64,000 bases of DNA from Aureimonas glaciei (GCF_014643375.1 NZ_BMJJ01000002.1:248345-312344), one strand, 5' to 3'. Positions 30,228 to 40,642 are shown, counted from the stretch's first letter. Notes: generated by a model not told the origin, from the sequence alone. A program made the numbers and translations.

Positions 30228-30297
30228 GCAGGCCGCTCGCGGCCTGCCCCGCATCCCCTTTGCAGGCCGTTTGCGGCCTGCCCCACATCCCTTTGCA
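30228..30297 (+). repeat. Two tandem 34-nt hairpin units between alaE and serA
   Basis: Unit 1 (30228-30261) and unit 2 (30262-30295) read GCAGGCCG-3 nt-CGGCCTGC followed by CCCGCATCCCC or CCCACATCCC and TTT, and differ at only a few positions. Each unit folds into an 8-bp stem with a CTC-like or TTT loop. They may act as tandem weak terminators or RNase barriers in the 121-bp gap before serA. Confidence 0.75.
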
Positions 30298-30334
30298 GCT
30301 GGCAGCAACGTCCAGCAAACCGATAGGACACATC

Positions 30335-31927
30335 ATGGCCCCGCGCGTTCTCGTCTCCGATCAGCTTTCCCCCACCGCCGTCCAGATCTTCAAGGATCGC
30401 GGCGTCGAGGTCGACTATCTCCCCGATCTCGGCAAGGACAAGGATGCCCTTCTCGCCGTCATCGACCAGTATGACGGTCTCGCCATCCGCTCCGCCACCA
30501 AGGTGACCGAAAAGCTCATTGCCGCGGCGACGAAGCTGAAGGTCGTCGGCCGCGCCGGCATCGGCGTCGACAATGTCGACATCCCGGCCGCGAGCCGGAA
30601 GGGCATCATCGTGATGAACACGCCCTTCGGCAATTCGATCACCACCGCCGAACACGCCATCGCGCTAATGTTCGCCGTCGCCCGGCAGCTGCCGGCCGCC
30701 GACATTTCGACCCAGGCCGGCAAGTGGGAGAAGAACCGCTTCATGGGCGTCGAGATCACCGGCAAGGTGCTCGGCATCATCGGCTGCGGCAATATCGGCG
30801 CGATCGTCGCCTCGCGCGGCGTCGGGCTGAAGATGAAGGTCATCGCCTTCGATCCCTTCCTGTCGGCCGACCGCGCCGCGCAGCTCGGCATCGAGAAGGT
30901 CGAGCTCGAGACTCTCTTCAAGCGCGCCGACTTCATCACCCTGCACACGCCGATGACGGAGAAGACCAAGGGCATCATCGACGCCAAGGCGATCGCCCAG
31001 ATGAAGGACGGCGTGCGCATCATCAACTGCGCCCGCGGCGGCCTCGTCGTCGAGAAGGATCTCGCCGAGGCCATCAAGTCCGGCAAGGTCGCCGGTGCCG
31101 GCGTCGACGTGTTCGAGACCGAGCCGGCGAAGGACTCGCCGCTCTTCGGCCTCGACAACGTCGTCTGCACCCCGCATCTCGGCGCCTCGACCGAGGAGGC
31201 GCAGGAGAACGTCGCGCTGCAGGTCGCCGAGCAGATGTCGGACTACCTGATCTCCGGCGCGGTGCAGAACGCGCTGAACATGCCCTCGATCTCGGCCGAG
31301 GAGGCGCCGCTGCTGACGCCCTTCGTCAAGCTCGCCGAAATCCTCGGCTCCTTCGTCGGCCAGGTCACCGAGGATCCGATCAAGGCGGTCGAGATCGTCT
31401 ACGACGGCGCGCCGGGCGCGATGAACACCCGCGCCCTGACGAGCGCCGCGCTGGCCGGCCTCCTGAAGCCGCTGATGCAGTCGGTCAACATGGTCTCGGC
31501 GCCGCTGATGGCCAAGGAGCGCGGCATCATCGTCTCCGAGGTCCGGCGCGACAAGTCGGGCGTCTTCGACGGCTACATCAAGCTGACGGTGACGACGGAG
31601 AAATTCTCGCGCTCCGTCGCCGGCACGTCCTTCTCCGACGGCAAGCCGCGCTTCATCCAGATCAAGGACATCAACATGGAGGCCGAGGTCGGCCGCCACA
31701 TGCTCTACACCACCAACCACGACGAGCCCGGCGTCATCGGCGAGCTCGGCACCATGTGCAGCAAGAACAACATCAACATCGCCAACTTCCACCTCGGCCG
31801 CAACACCAAGGGCGGCGATGCGATCGCCATGCTCTATCTCGACGAGCCGCTGGAGGAGGCGGTGATGGCGGAGATCCGCAGCCTGAAGAAGATCGGCCAG
31901 GCAAAGCTTCTGTCCTTCGACGTCTGA
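30335..31927 (+). CDS. serA: D-3-phosphoglycerate dehydrogenase SerA
   Basis: A 530-residue NAD-dependent enzyme for the first step of serine synthesis. The substrate domain has RAGIGVDNVDI and NTPFGNSITTAEHA, the Rossmann motif GCGNIG is at 150-155, then NCARGG, and the catalytic histidine is in TPHLGAST near residue 285. An ASB intervening domain (about 330-450) and a C-terminal ACT domain (NHDEPGVIGELGTMCS onward) match the long type I form, usually serine-sensitive. The ATG at 30335 follows AGGACACATC; the upstream in-frame start at 30260 lies in the hairpin repeats. Confidence 0.97.
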   Translation: MAPRVLVSDQLSPTAVQIFKDRGVEVDYLPDLGKDKDALLAVIDQYDGLAIRSATKVTEKLIAAATKLKVVGRAGIGVDNVDIPAASRKGIIVMNTPFGNSITTAEHAIALMFAVARQLPAADISTQAGKWEKNRFMGVEITGKVLGIIGCGNIGAIVASRGVGLKMKVIAFDPFLSADRAAQLGIEKVELETLFKRADFITLHTPMTEKTKGIIDAKAIAQMKDGVRIINCARGGLVVEKDLAEAIKSGKVAGAGVDVFETEPAKDSPLFGLDNVVCTPHLGASTEEAQENVALQVAEQMSDYLISGAVQNALNMPSISAEEAPLLTPFVKLAEILGSFVGQVTEDPIKAVEIVYDGAPGAMNTRALTSAALAGLLKPLMQSVNMVSAPLMAKERGIIVSEVRRDKSGVFDGYIKLTVTTEKFSRSVAGTSFSDGKPRFIQIKDINMEAEVGRHMLYTTNHDEPGVIGELGTMCSKNNINIANFHLGRNTKGGDAIAMLYLDEPLEEAVMAEIRSLKKIGQAKLLSFDV

Positions 31928-31937
31928 TCTTCACCTA

Positions 31938-31975
31938 CCGCCCGCGGCCGGCTTCAGGCAGCCGGCCGCGGGCGG
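31938..31975. terminator. GC-rich hairpin between serA and the EamA gene
   Basis: A 16-bp perfect stem, 31938-31953 with 31960-31975, and a six-base loop, between two convergent genes. No U-tract on either side. Confidence 0.55.
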
Positions 31976-32027
31976 CCAAAGGCAGGCGAGCGACGCCCTG
32001 ACATCAGCGGGTCCGCGAGGACGCGCT

Positions 32028-32948
32028 TCAGAGCGTCGGCGGCAAGGCAGGGGCCGTCTTCCGCCCGCTTCGCCGCTCCGCGATCACGATCCCGCCCAGC
32101 ACCAGGCCGAGCGCCAGAGCGTGGTAAGGATGCGGTTCCTCACCGATGACGAGGATTGCCAGGATCGCGCCGAACACCGGCGTCATATTGGTGAAGAGGT
32201 TGGCGCGGTTGGCGCCGATCAGTTCGATCGCGCGGACATAGAGCGACTGCGAGACGATTGAGGGCAGCAGGGCCGCGAAGATGACGACGCCCCAGCCTCT
32301 CGCATCCGGCAGGATCATCGCGCCGCTCGCGGCCTCGATGGCGGCGAGCGGAAACGAGGCCGCGAGCGCCGACAGGGACAGGACGAAGATGAGGCTGAGC
32401 CAGTGGATCGGTGGCTTCGAGCGGATGCCTACCGTGAAACCGGCGTAGAACAGGACCGCCAGCAGCATCAGCGCGTCGCCGCGGTTGAGCTCGAGGCTCG
32501 CCAGCGCCGAGAGATCGCCATGCGAGGCGGTGACGGCGACGCCGGTGATCGTCACCACGAAGCCGATCATCTGCCAGCGCGTGACCGGGGTGCAGAACAG
32601 GATGAAGGACAGGGCAAAGACGATGAGCGGCATCGACGCCTGCTCGATCACCACATTCAGCGCGCTCGTATATGTGAGGGCGAAGTAGAAGAGGGCGTTG
32701 AACAGGCTGAAGCCGAAGACGCCGAGCGCGATCAGGAAGGGCAGGCGCGGACGGATCAACGGCCAGTCGCGCCGGGCATGCGGCCAGGCGAAGGGCGCCA
32801 GCACCGCGCAGGCGACGATCCAGCGCAGCAAGGTCAGCATCATCGGCGAGACATGCCCGACGGCCAGCTTTCCGGCCACGGCATTGGCGCCCCAGATCAG
32901 GGCGACGAGGGTCAGCATCGCATAGGGGTGGGCGAGTCGGTTTTTCAT
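32028..32948 (-). CDS. DMT-superfamily (EamA) transporter
   Basis: A 306-residue inner-membrane protein with ten predicted helices in two EamA repeats (first about 8-138, second about 152-290). Typical pieces are YAMLTLVALIWGANAVAGK at the start, NALFYFALTYTSALNVVIEQ before helix 4, and NLFTNMTPVFGAILAILVIGE near the end. Family members export amino acids or metabolites; the substrate is not predictable. ATG at 32948. It converges on serA. Confidence 0.88.
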   Translation of the reverse strand: MKNRLAHPYAMLTLVALIWGANAVAGKLAVGHVSPMMLTLLRWIVACAVLAPFAWPHARRDWPLIRPRLPFLIALGVFGFSLFNALFYFALTYTSALNVVIEQASMPLIVFALSFILFCTPVTRWQMIGFVVTITGVAVTASHGDLSALASLELNRGDALMLLAVLFYAGFTVGIRSKPPIHWLSLIFVLSLSALAASFPLAAIEAASGAMILPDARGWGVVIFAALLPSIVSQSLYVRAIELIGANRANLFTNMTPVFGAILAILVIGEEPHPYHALALGLVLGGIVIAERRSGRKTAPALPPTL

Positions 32949-33192
32949 GCGACGGGTTTACGGTGGCGCGCGTTTGCCGCAAAGGGTGCGGCAGGTAAAT
33001 AAGCTGTCCGAAGCAGTTCCTGTCGCTAAAAGGGCAAGCGCGTCTCGCTTCGGAGTGCGACTGACACTATAGTCCGGCCGTTTTGCGAGTGTCTTTTCGG
33101 GCACGTCGACCGCGTCGGGTCCGATCGATTCGACCGGACGTAAAGAGAGAATTGGCGGCGCCCGAGCGGGCGTCCAGCCGCGAGGAGAATGC

Positions 33193-34485
<1,293 letters not shown>

Positions 34486-34658
34486 AGGTTCGTTTCGCGA
34501 AAGCTGCCGGTGCCGATGCTCGTTCGGCGACGGTCCCCGGTCCGCCGCCGGGGCGGCCAAGGCCGGCGACTAGCCTTTCCTCCCGAAGTCAGCTTTGCTA
34601 GCTTCGTCCTAAATCCTTTGTGCAAACAAGCACCAAGCCGAGTGAGTGACTGCGACCC

Positions 34659-36656
34659 ATGGCCGATTTGAGCGCGGTTCTGCGTAAGACGATCGACGGC
34701 CTGCCCAGGGCCTCTGCCGATCTGAGGGCGAAGGTCTACGAAAAGGCCCGCTCGGCGATCGAGCGGCAGATCGCCTCGGCGAGCCCGCCTCTGTCGGAGA
34801 GCGTCATCGAGGCACGCCGATCGGCGCTGGCCGATGCCATCGACCGCACCGAGGACCATTATCTGGAGCTCGAGGCCGGCACCCATCAGCCGACGGCCGA
34901 AAAGCCCGCGGCAGAAAAGCCCGCGGCCGAAAAGCCGGCGGCAGCGCCGGCGGAGGCAAAGCCGTCGCCGGAGAGGCCGGCCGCGGAAAAGCCGCCGACC
35001 GACAAGTCGGCGCCGCCCGAGCCCGCACGGCCGGCGCCGCCCGCGCCGACGGTCGCAGGCGCGCCGATGCCGCGGGCCGACCGCGGGATCGCCACGGCGG
35101 CCCCGGGGCAGGGGCCGGCTCGTCCCGCTGCACCGGCTCCGTCTTCCCTACCCTCGGCGCAAAAGCCGGCCTGGCCGAAAGTGGCCGTCGACCCTGCCAG
35201 CGGCGTGCGCCGGACCGATGCCGCCAGCGAGGGCATGGCGTCGAAGCGACTGGCCGATGCCGCCGGACCGTCGAAGGCCGACAGGACGGGACCTGCCGAC
35301 GGGCGAACGGGCATTCCATCGACCGAGCCGCGTCTGTCCGGCGAGCGGCGCGATCCACCGGTCAACGTCCTGAAGCCGCAGCCGGCGCAGGATCGCACGG
35401 AACCGGAATCGGGCCTCGACAGCATCCCGGCCGCCGACATCGCCGCGCCGCGCTATGCCAACAACGGCCGCCGGTCGGCGACGCCGAACCGCAACCGGAC
35501 CTCGATCCTGGCCGGCCTCGCCGTCCTCCTGGTTGGCGGTGGCGCAACGCTGGCCTATGTGTACCGCGAGGATCTCCAGGCCCTTTTGATCTCCCCGGAC
35601 AGCGAGACGACGACCGTCGCGGCCACGGCGCCCAGTGCCGCGCCGTCTCCGGCGACGGCGCCTGTTACGACGCCGCCGGCTTCGGCGGTACCCTTGGCCG
35701 GGACGGAGCCTCCGGCAGAGGCCACCGGCGAGGGCGAAGCGGCCGCGGCCGGTGAGGCTGCCGTCGAGGAGCCGCTTGCCGGCCAAGAGACGGCAGCACT
35801 GGCGCCCGACGGTGAGGAGCCGGCCGCTGCGCCGGCGCCGGCGTCCGCGCGTCGCTTTACCCAGCGCCTGCTGCCTGATGGCACGGAAGTCGACGAGGGC
35901 CCCGGCACGCCCGATGCCAACGCCTTCGACGAAGGCACCAACATCGCCGCCGCCTCTCCGCCCGACACCAGCGCGACGCTGGCGCCGGCCGTGCCGCCGC
36001 CGGCGGCGCCGACGGAGACGCCGACGGTGCCCGAGACCGCAGCGGCCCCCGCCGCGACCGAGACGCAGACGGCCGCTCTGCCGCCGGCGACGGTCGCCGG
36101 CGCACCCGCCGTCGCGCAGAAGGCGGTGTTCTACGAGGAGCGCACCGAGGCCGAGCAGGGGTCGCAGCAGGCTGGCAACGTGGTGTGGAGCGTCGTCAAC
36201 GAATCGCCGTCCGAGGGCCAGCCGCCGGAAGCGGCGATCCGCGCCGTGGCCGACATTCCCGAGCGCAATCTCAAGCTGACGATGACGATCCGGCGCAACG
36301 CCGATGCCACGCTGCCGGCGAGCCATGTCATCGAGCTGATGTTCGACGTTCCCGAGAATTTTGCCGGCGGCCAGATCGCCAACGTGCAACGCCTGGCGCT
36401 GAAGCCGACCGAGGAGGCCCGCGGCGAGCCGCTGATCGGCGTCGCCGGGCAGATTTCCGACGGCTTCTTCATCATCGCCCTGAACAATCTGGAGCAGGCG
36501 ACCAAGACCAATCTTGAGCTCATGGGCCGCGAGGAATGGATCGACATTCCGATCGCCTACGCCACCGGACGCCGCGCGCTGATCTCGATCGACAAGGGCA
36601 TCCCCGGAGACCGCGCCTTCAAGGAGGCGATGGAGGCCTGGGCGGCCAAGGGCTGA
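34659..36656 (+). CDS. Pro/Ala-rich membrane-anchored protein of unknown function
   Basis: A 665-residue protein. The N-terminal 80 residues are helical and charged (LRKTIDGLPRASADLRAK, AIERQI), then come a low-complexity stretch with three AEKPA repeats, one membrane helix at about 283-302 (SILAGLAVLLVGGGATLAYV), a second Pro/Ala/Thr-rich stretch (about 320-480), and a folded C-terminal domain (about 490-665) with VVWSVVNESP, LKLTMTIRRNADATLPASH and EWIDIPIAYATGRRALISIDKG. Orientation should place the C-domain in the periplasm. The layout recalls conserved uncharacterised Hyphomicrobiales proteins encoded beside purA and rpoH. Function unknown. Confidence 0.75.
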   Translation: MADLSAVLRKTIDGLPRASADLRAKVYEKARSAIERQIASASPPLSESVIEARRSALADAIDRTEDHYLELEAGTHQPTAEKPAAEKPAAEKPAAAPAEAKPSPERPAAEKPPTDKSAPPEPARPAPPAPTVAGAPMPRADRGIATAAPGQGPARPAAPAPSSLPSAQKPAWPKVAVDPASGVRRTDAASEGMASKRLADAAGPSKADRTGPADGRTGIPSTEPRLSGERRDPPVNVLKPQPAQDRTEPESGLDSIPAADIAAPRYANNGRRSATPNRNRTSILAGLAVLLVGGGATLAYVYREDLQALLISPDSETTTVAATAPSAAPSPATAPVTTPPASAVPLAGTEPPAEATGEGEAAAAGEAAVEEPLAGQETAALAPDGEEPAAAPAPASARRFTQRLLPDGTEVDEGPGTPDANAFDEGTNIAAASPPDTSATLAPAVPPPAAPTETPTVPETAAAPAATETQTAALPPATVAGAPAVAQKAVFYEERTEAEQGSQQAGNVVWSVVNESPSEGQPPEAAIRAVADIPERNLKLTMTIRRNADATLPASHVIELMFDVPENFAGGQIANVQRLALKPTEEARGEPLIGVAGQISDGFFIIALNNLEQATKTNLELMGREEWIDIPIAYATGRRALISIDKGIPGDRAFKEAMEAWAAKG

Positions 36657-36717
36657 CGGTCCGCCGGCGCGGCAGCCGCGCCTGCGCAGCGGAGGCGCAG
36701 ACCAGAGCTGCAATCGC

Positions 36718-36753
36718 AAAACGGCCCCGCTTCGCAGCGGGGCCGTTTTTCTT
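36718..36753 (+). terminator. Strong bidirectional terminator
   Basis: A 14-bp stem AAAACGGCCCCGCT (36718-36731) / AGCGGGGCCGTTTT (36736-36749) with a TCGC loop, followed by TCTTT. The A/T flanks allow termination in both directions, for the 665-aa gene and the opposing stress protein. Confidence 0.92.
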
Positions 36754-36787
36754 TGCCGAGCCGGAGAGAATCCGACTGTGGCGGCTT

Positions 36788-37627
36788 TCAGTGGGACAAC
36801 AGGACCGGCAAGCGAAGATCGTCGAAAACCCCGGTGGTCGCGCTGCCGAGGACGAAGTCCCTGATGCGGGAATGGCCGAAGCCGCCCATCGCCAGCATCT
36901 GCGCGCCGGCGGAGAGGGCGGCCTCCTGCAGGGCCACCGCGATCTTCCGCTTGTCCAGCGTCACGGCCTGCGCCGTGGCCTTATAGCCGCGCCTTTGCAG
37001 TGAAGCGGCCAGTGCCTCGGCGAGACCCTTTCCCGGAAGCGTCTTGTCGTCTTCGACGGTCAGGACGGTGATCTCGCAGTCATCGGGAAGGAGGGGCAGG
37101 ACGTCGGCCAGCGCCCGGGCGGCGAGACGGCTCGCATCCCAGGCGATAGCCACGTGCCGGATCGGCGCGGCGGTCGCGCCGGGAGGCACGAGGATGGACG
37201 GGCGACCCGCCTCGAACACGATGGCCTGCGCGAAATCGCGGACGGAGACGCTTTCCTTCGACCAGGGCAGCAGCACCACATCGAAGGACCGCGCCTCGAG
37301 CGCCGCGCCGTATTGCGCCCGCCCCAGCCCGGCATGCCGCGTCGACACGTCGATTCTGAGATCGGATCCCGTCTCGCTCGTCAGCAACGCCTCCAGTTCA
37401 CCGCACCGCGTCAGGCTGTGCTTTTCCGCCATCCGGGTCATTTCCGGCATGTTGAGCAAGAGGCCGCCGATCGGCAGCGGGACGCGGGGAATATCGACGG
37501 CGAAGGCCGTCGCGCTGAGTTCGCACCGCAGGGAGGTGGCGAGAGCCTGTCCCGCTCTCACGGCGTCGTCGGGCGCGGATTCCGGATAGCTGACGAGGGG
37601 CATGTAGGCGAGGCGGACGGGCGACAC
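36788..37627 (-). CDS. Universal stress protein with two UspA domains
   Basis: A 279-residue cytosolic tandem UspA protein. Domain 1 is about residues 4-150 and domain 2 about 157-279. The ATP-loop signature of the second domain is visible as MGGFGHSRIRDFVLGSATTGV; the first domain has a degenerate version (LLPWSKESVSVRDF). The start is a GTG at 37627 behind AAAGGACATCCC. Such proteins respond to energy or oxygen stress. An FNR/FixK-type site lies 223 bp upstream, beyond a relic of another UspA gene on the same strand. Confidence 0.88.
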   Translation of the reverse strand: MSPVRLAYMPLVSYPESAPDDAVRAGQALATSLRCELSATAFAVDIPRVPLPIGGLLLNMPEMTRMAEKHSLTRCGELEALLTSETGSDLRIDVSTRHAGLGRAQYGAALEARSFDVVLLPWSKESVSVRDFAQAIVFEAGRPSILVPPGATAAPIRHVAIAWDASRLAARALADVLPLLPDDCEITVLTVEDDKTLPGKGLAEALAASLQRRGYKATAQAVTLDKRKIAVALQEAALSAGAQMLAMGGFGHSRIRDFVLGSATTGVFDDLRLPVLLSH

Positions 37628-37639
37628 GGGATGTCCTTT

Positions 37640-37795
37640 CTAACGCGTTGAGGAACAACCGGAACCATGATGAGGGACGGATCGGCAGGGCGATCGGCCG
37701 GCAGCGCGCCGGTCGCGAGCGTGAAGGCATGGTCCGCTCCGGATCGTGCGATCCGCACGCTCGGAGGGGTCGGTCGCCATCAGGGTCCGTTTCAT
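37640..37795 (-). pseudogene. Probable relic of a universal stress protein gene
   Basis: The ATG at 37795 has a good ribosome binding site (GGAG 8 nt upstream) and opens with MKRTLMATDPSERADRTIR, which fits the first strand and helix of a UspA domain (normally ILVATDLSERSDRA). After about 20 residues the frame loses similarity and ends at residue 51. The protein-like continuation ADHAFTLATGALPADRP, then PSLIMVPVV, is in another frame of the same strand. This looks like a frameshifted and truncated UspA copy, although a short expressed leader peptide cannot be excluded. Confidence 0.42.
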
Positions 37796-37849
37796 CAGAG
37801 TCTCCGGAGAGCTTCCAGCGTGACTAAGCACGTCCGAACGCTGCCAGAC

Positions 37850-37897
37850 TTGACCTGGATCAAGTCGGTTGCACCAGGCTTCGCTATTATGAACGAA
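37850..37897 (+). promoter_or_regulatory. FNR/FixK-type box with class II promoter geometry
   Basis: TTGACCTGGATCAA (37850-37863) matches the FNR/FixK/FnrL pattern TTGAT-N4-ATCAA except for one base. A -10-like TATTAT lies at 37885-37890, which places the predicted start near 37897 and the box centre at about -41, the class II activator position. The HTH gene starts at 37921. In the opposite direction the box is at a similar distance from the stress-protein relic (ATG 37795), though the -10 there is weak. Confidence 0.68.
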
Positions 37898-37920
37898 AAT
37901 GCAGAAGGCAAGGCGACGCG

Positions 37921-38172
37921 GTGCCCCACGATCGATATCAATCCGTCCTCGAAGTCGCCGAGCGCCTGAAGGTGCACGAGGCCACGGTCCGTCGCTGGAT
38001 CAAGGACGGCGAACTGCGTGCGATCGACATCGGCAAGGGATGGCGAATCTCGGACAGCGATCTAGCGCTGTTTCTTCACCATCACGAGACCCGGCCGCGG
38101 CAGGGCGGCGATGGCCAACCGGCCGGCGATGTCGGGCGGGACCCGGGCGCGACGGGTGGCGACGTGAACTGA
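37921..38172 (+). CDS. Small excisionase/MerR-type helix-turn-helix protein
   Basis: An 83-residue DNA-binding protein. Residues 4-52 form a winged-helix HTH_17 domain: SVLEVAERLKVHEATVRRWI, then KDGELRAIDIGKGWRISDSDL. The tail is Gly/Pro-rich. Stand-alone proteins of this kind regulate nearby genes or act as recombination directionality factors; there is no integrase in the window, so a regulator is more likely. It starts at a GTG (37921) preceded by GAAGGCAAGG. The FNR-type box upstream suggests induction under low oxygen. Confidence 0.75.
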   Translation: MPHDRYQSVLEVAERLKVHEATVRRWIKDGELRAIDIGKGWRISDSDLALFLHHHETRPRQGGDGQPAGDVGRDPGATGGDVN

Positions 38173-38338
38173 CGGTCCCTGCGGCGGGCTCGTGCCCGGG
38201 CGTTGGCCGCCGCAACCGGCTCCGACATGCAAAAAGGGCGGCCGGCAGACCGGTCGCCCTTGATGATATCCTCAGATGCCCGCCCTTGCCGGCGACGGGT
38301 CCCAGTGAAGGCTGCCGCCGCCGACCGGGCGAAAACCC

Positions 38339-39244
38339 TCAGGCCTCTTCGAGCACCCGCAGCTGGCGCTGAGCGGCTTCGGCTGTGTCCTTGACCGCCT
38401 TTTGCACCTTCTCGAAGGCGCGCACCTCGATCTGGCGCACGCGCTCGCGGCTGATGTCGAACTCGTCCGACAGGGCTTCGAGCGTCAACGGGTCCTCCGA
38501 CAGGCGCCGCGCTTCAAAGATCCGCCGCTCGCGATCGTTCAGGACGTTCATCGCCTGGCGCAGCATTCCGCGGCGCTGGTCGAGTTCGTCCTGCTCGACG
38601 AGCATGGCCTCCTGGCTCTCCGACTGGTCGACGAGCCAGTCCTGCCACTCGCCGGATTCGCCTTCGCCAGCGCGGATCGGCGCGTTCAGCGACGCGTCGC
38701 CGGACAGCCGGCGATTCATCGAGATCACCTCTTCCTTCGACACGCCGAGCTGGGTGGCGATGTGATCGACCTGCTCGGGCTTGAGGTCGCCGTCCTCGAG
38801 CGCCTGGATCTTCGACTTCATCTTCCTGAGGTTGAAGAACAGCCGCTTCTGGTTGGCGGTCGTCCCCATCTTCACCAGGCTCCACGAGCGCAGGATGTAT
38901 TCCTGGATCGAGGCCTTGATCCACCACATCGCATAGGTCGCGAGCCGGAAGCCGCGATCGGCGTCGAAGCGCTTGACCGCTTGCATCAGGCCGACATTGC
39001 CCTCGGACACGACCTCGCCGATCGGCAGGCCATAGCCGCGATAGCCCATGGCGATCTTGGCGACGAGCCGGAGATGGCTGGTGACGAGCCTGTGCGCCGC
39101 AACGCGGTCGTCATGCTCGGCATAGCGCTTGGCGAGCATGAACTCTTCCTGCGGCTCCAGCATGGGAAACTTGCGGATTTCCTCGAGGTAGCGGCTGAGG
39201 CCGCCTTCGGCTGAAGCGATACTGGGCAAACTGGCTTGGGCCAT
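38339..39244 (-). CDS. rpoH: RNA polymerase sigma factor RpoH (sigma-32)
   Basis: A 301-residue heat-shock sigma factor. Region 1.2 (LSRYLEEIRKFPML), region 2 (LVTSHLRLVAKIAMGYRGYG, FRLATYAMWWIKASIQEYIL), the RpoH box (NQKRLFFNLRKMK) and region 4 (LTLEALSDEFDISRERVRQI) are all present. It directs transcription of chaperone and protease genes and is an FtsH substrate in other proteobacteria. The ATG at 39244 follows AAGGAGGGTGC; an in-frame start at 39388 would add 48 unsupported residues. Confidence 0.97.
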   Translation of the reverse strand: MAQASLPSIASAEGGLSRYLEEIRKFPMLEPQEEFMLAKRYAEHDDRVAAHRLVTSHLRLVAKIAMGYRGYGLPIGEVVSEGNVGLMQAVKRFDADRGFRLATYAMWWIKASIQEYILRSWSLVKMGTTANQKRLFFNLRKMKSKIQALEDGDLKPEQVDHIATQLGVSKEEVISMNRRLSGDASLNAPIRAGEGESGEWQDWLVDQSESQEAMLVEQDELDQRRGMLRQAMNVLNDRERRIFEARRLSEDPLTLEALSDEFDISRERVRQIEVRAFEKVQKAVKDTAEAAQRQLRVLEEA

Positions 39245-39509
39245 GGAATGCACCCTCCTTCTGAAAACGGCCGCTTCGCTCGAAGCCGGCCGATGCTCGG
39301 ACCGCACACGGCCGATCCGGCAATGTGAACAGGAGAGGATACATTGCCGATTTTCGCGTCCGAATAAGGGCGCGCGGCAATGCACCACACCGTGAGCCGC
39401 CGTTTTATACCATTCGGTCTAAATTGCAAGCGCTTTCGTTTGGGGCCCTATCGAGTCCCCGAAAACGCCGGCGCACTTCGCTGCGGCGCCGCACAGAACG
39501 CGCCGCCTC

Positions 39510-40589
39510 TCACAGTCCCAGCGCCGTCGCCAGCGCCTGCATGTCCGCCGGCATCGGCGTCTCGAAGCTCATCGTCTCGCCCGTCAGTGGATGCTCGAAG
39601 CCCAGCCGATGGGCATGCAGCGCCTGGCGGCCGAGCGCGGCGACGATCGCCGCCGCTTCCGGCTCCAGGCGCTTCACCTTGGTGGCGAAGCCCGCGCCAT
39701 AGGTTTCGTCGCCGATCAAGGGGTGGCCGACATGCGCCATATGGACACGGATCTGGTGTGTGCGTCCGGTCTCCAGCTGGCATTCGACGAGCGAGGCGAA
39801 ATCCTCGCCGGCCACGGCGCTGCGCGCGAGAACGTGAAAATGTGTGATCGCCTCGCGCGCGTCGGCGCGCGTCGCCGGGACGACGGTGCGCTTCGTCCGG
39901 TCGCTGCCCGAACGACCGAGCGGCGCGTCGATGGTGCCGGCGGCGCGTAAGGGCACGCCCCAGACCATGGCGAGATAGGCGCGCTCCAGCCGGCCGTCGC
40001 GGCCATGCGCGGCGAACTGTTCGGCGAGATGCCGATGGGCGATGTCGGACTTGGCGACGACCATGACGCCGCTGGTGTCCTTGTCGAGCCGGTGGACGAT
40101 GCCCGGCCGCTTCACCCCGCCGATGCCCGACAGGCTGTCGCCGCAATGGTGGAGGAGGGCGTTGACGAGCGTTCCGGTCCAGTTGCCGGGGCCGGGATGG
40201 ACGACGAGCCCCGCCGGCTTGTCGACGACGATGAGGGCGGCATCCTCGTAGAGCACGGCAAGCGGGATGGCCTCGGGCAAGGGATCGGCGTCGACCGCCT
40301 CCGGCACGACCAGTTCGACCGATTCGCCCTCGGCGACCTTGCGCTTGGAGATGCGGCTGGGCGCGCCGCCGATCGTGACCTCGCCGGCCTCGATCAGCGC
40401 CTGGATCCGGCTGCGCGAGAGCACGCCGGGAAACTGCGCGGCGAGAAACTGGTCGAGCCGCTGTCCGGCTTGTTCGGCGCCGACGACGAAGCTGCTTGCC
40501 TCGACGTCGTCCTCGACTGTAGGACCGGGTTCGATGGGAGCCTCCGCGGCAGGAAAAAGATCCGGCGCCTCGCGAGACTGACCGGACAA
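39510..40589 (-). CDS. rluD: 23S rRNA pseudouridine synthase, RluD-like
   Basis: A 359-residue RluA-family enzyme. An S4 domain (about 42-95, QRLDQFLAAQFPG and RSRIQALIEAG) precedes the catalytic domain with GIVHRLDKDTSG, where D169 is the nucleophile, and the RTHQIRVHMAHVGHPL block. RluD makes three pseudouridines in helix 69 of 23S rRNA. The rpoH-rluD pair is a stable neighbourhood in the order. The first about 35 residues are low-complexity, so a shorter start is possible. Confidence 0.92.
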   Translation of the reverse strand: MSGQSREAPDLFPAAEAPIEPGPTVEDDVEASSFVVGAEQAGQRLDQFLAAQFPGVLSRSRIQALIEAGEVTIGGAPSRISKRKVAEGESVELVVPEAVDADPLPEAIPLAVLYEDAALIVVDKPAGLVVHPGPGNWTGTLVNALLHHCGDSLSGIGGVKRPGIVHRLDKDTSGVMVVAKSDIAHRHLAEQFAAHGRDGRLERAYLAMVWGVPLRAAGTIDAPLGRSGSDRTKRTVVPATRADAREAITHFHVLARSAVAGEDFASLVECQLETGRTHQIRVHMAHVGHPLIGDETYGAGFATKVKRLEPEAAAIVAALGRQALHAHRLGFEHPLTGETMSFETPMPADMQALATALGL

Positions 40590-40642
40590 GGGATGCGCTG
40601 GACAAGGCGTCGTGAGCGGTGGCGCTCGGGGAGAAGACGGCG

